Source of the DNA: Adiantum capillus-veneris
Lineage: Eukaryota > Streptophyta > Polypodiopsida > Polypodiales > Pteridaceae
Assembly: GCA_014529385.2 (NCBI GenBank)
Contig: CM043967.1
Span: forward strand, 8,520,501 to 8,584,500
DNA: 64,000 bases
Direction: 5' to 3'
This document shows positions 62,647 through 64,000 of this stretch, one piece after another. Position numbers and translations under genes: made by a program. The notes under the pieces are model-generated. The model saw nothing but the letters and a program-made list of their open reading frames with translations. It was not told the DNA's origin and did not search any database. Numbering within the stretch: position 1 is the stretch's first letter; each line of letters opens with the position of its first letter.

Positions 62647-63649
62647 ATGGCAGAGGAAGGGAAACTCAAGATTGAGAAGTTCAACGGCAAAAACTACCAA
62701 CATTGGAAGATGCAAATTTCAGACTATCTCTACCAGAAGGACCTCTATTTGTCACTAGGTGGTCTTGCAAAGAAGCCCGCAACGATGGCAGATGAAGCAT
62801 GGATTGTCCTTGACCGAAAGGCACTAGAAACAATCCGGTTAAGCTTGGAGTCAATGGTGGCCTTCAACGTTTCAGAGATGAAGACCATGAAGAACTTGAT
62901 GAAGTCACTTGATGACTTCTACGAGAAACCAATAAGGTATTTCTTATGAAGCGCTTGTTCAATCTAAAGATGGCATAGAATGGTTCAGTTGTAGAACACC
63001 TAAATGACTTTAACACAAACATAAGTCAACTTCAATCGGTGAAAATCAATTTCGATGATGAAGTGCGAGCTCTCCTTATACTATCATTTCTATCTGATAG
63101 TTGGGACAGCCTTGTGATGGCTGTAAGTAATTCTATTTCAGGCACAAATACTCTTAAGTTTGATGATGTTGTGGATGTTCTCCTAAGCGAGAAAATACAA
63201 AGGATAAGCACATGAGAATCATCAAGTGTTGCACTGTAAGTGGAAACAAGAGGAAGGCCTAAGGAGGGGTTCAAAAACCAAAAGGGTCATGATGAAAACA
63301 AGACAACATCGGAGGCCAATGTGGTAGGTAAAGTAGAGCAAGATACTCTAATTCTCTCATTAGACAATGTGTCTAATTCCTGGATAGTAGATTCCGGGGC
63401 TTCCATGCGACACTACACAAGCAATATTTCCAAGATTACACCAAAGGTAATTTTGGGTATGTATACTTGGGAGATGACGAAGCTTGTGAGATTGTCGGGA
63501 AAAGGTACAGTTTCTGTCAAAACTGCTAACGAAAATGAATGTAATCTTAAAGATGTTAGGCATGTTCCTTCTCTTCGGAAAAATTTGATCTCTATAGGAC
63601 AATTGGACGATGAAGGTCACAACATTGCATTCGGAAACAAACGGTGTAA
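62647..63649 (+). pseudogene. CopE gag-protease, cut by a CACTA insertion
   Basis: ATG 62647 opens MAEEGKLKIEKFNGKNYQHW, a copia Gag. A shift near 62930 and a TAG near 62970 lead to SQLQSVKINFDDEVRALLIL and KFDDVVDVLLSEKIQR. The usual CCHC knuckle is not found. The protease is intact at SWIVDSGASMRHYTSNIS (63376-63430), then DVRHVPSLRKNLISIGQLDD. It stops at the CACTA end at 63650. Confidence 0.8.
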
Positions 63650-64000
63650 CACTACAACAAAAAAAGGTTCCTTCGACGAAGATTTCGACGCAATCCGTTA
63701 AAAAGTACGTCGAAATACCTGTCCCTCTGAAAACGTCGACATATGCGTCGATATATGTATCGAAATGTCACAAAGTGATGACGTGGCGGACAGCAGAAAC
63801 CCTAATTTCTGCCAGAAACCCTAAAATTCTTGCAAACCCTAATTTTTGCCAAAAACCCTAAATTCCGGAAATCGCAGAGGCGGATTATTAAATTTTTTTT
63901 TTCTTTTTTTTTTGGAAAATGATGAGCGACGCGAATTTTGCTTTTGCTTTTTTTTTAATTAAAAAAAAAAGAGAAAAGACTCTCTAAGAGAGAGAGAGAA
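63650..64000. mobile_element. CACTA (En/Spm) DNA transposon, left end
   Basis: Begins CACTACAACAAAAAAAGG inside the CopE protease frame. It is preceded by TAA (63647-63649), the expected 3 bp target. The subterminal region has repeated short motifs on both strands (TTCGACGAAG, TTTCGACGC, ACGTCGAAAT, CGTCGA, TATCGAAAT), typical of transposase-binding arrays. The far end, transposase and the second TAA lie beyond the window. Confidence 0.75.
63785..63870 (+). repeat. Telo-box-like repeats in the CACTA end
   Basis: AAACCCTAA or close variants occur four times in about 80 bp, about 20 bp apart, each followed by TTxxTGCC-like sequence. These are interspersed motifs, not a telomere array. Confidence 0.7.

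Noticed and set aside
63785-63870. Interstitial telomere
   Set aside because: AAACCCTAA motifs are separated by about 11 bases of other sequence, not head-to-tail repeats.

Overview
This window looks like nuclear DNA from a land plant, built almost entirely of nested retrotransposons and microsatellites. No host protein gene could be recognised. The signs are plant-type LTR elements: primer-binding sites complementary to initiator Met-tRNA (TGGTATCAGAGC type) and of the TGGCGCCGTTG type, a chromodomain Ty3 element, Ty1/copia elements, a CACTA end and a tRNA-derived SINE-like unit. A LINE with a coiled-coil, L1-like ORF1, together with very long GA/CT/CA tracts, hints weakly at a seed-free plant such as a fern. 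That last point is inference.

Layout. Element names are mine. (1) 1-4250: 5' part of a minus-strand Ty3 element (GyD) with gag-protease, an unrecognised leader frame, a PBS and a long LTR. (2) 4283-6300: a decayed zinc-knuckle ORF, a copia LTR and a SINE-like unit. (3) 6517-11393: a plus-strand copia gag split by a 3.9 kb solo LTR of the GyD family (6659-10605). (4) 11711-51571: a plus-strand chromovirus (GyA), 5' LTR 11711-13187 and truncated 3' LTR from 50749. Its protease is split by a minus-strand copia element (CopA, 15317-28500), and its RT is split by a minus-strand Ty3 element (GyB, 29212-47969) with perfect ACGAG target duplications. CopA's leader is itself interrupted by a LINE (20640-25225), a microsatellite block and a foldback structure carrying a second LINE tail. 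(5) 51696-53500: a decayed copia (CopB) split by a 216 bp solo LTR with CCTCT duplications. (6) 54250-58100: a decayed, internally deleted relative of GyB (GyC). (7) 59087-61190: a gag-protease copia derivative (CopC). (8) 61563-63649: a plus-strand copia (CopE), whose protease region is interrupted by a CACTA terminus at 63650 that runs off the window.

The least ordinary part is GyB. Besides gag, protease, RT, RNase H and integrase, it has a second retropepsin-like domain after the integrase, followed by repeats of an IW(I/V)PK-like motif. It also has a further coiled-coil frame of about 1,000 codons downstream of pol. A near-perfect 22 bp palindrome, centred on ACGCGT, occurs nine times in just two non-coding intervals: the gag leader and the stretch before the accessory frame. 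The spacing is similar in both. The second protease-like domain is kept in GyC, so it is a lineage feature rather than an accident.

Nearly all coding regions are broken by a few in-frame stops or frameshifts, so most copies are probably dead. GyB is the youngest insertion with two complete LTRs here; they differ by a few percent by eye. Identities and domain calls are from reading, not from searches.
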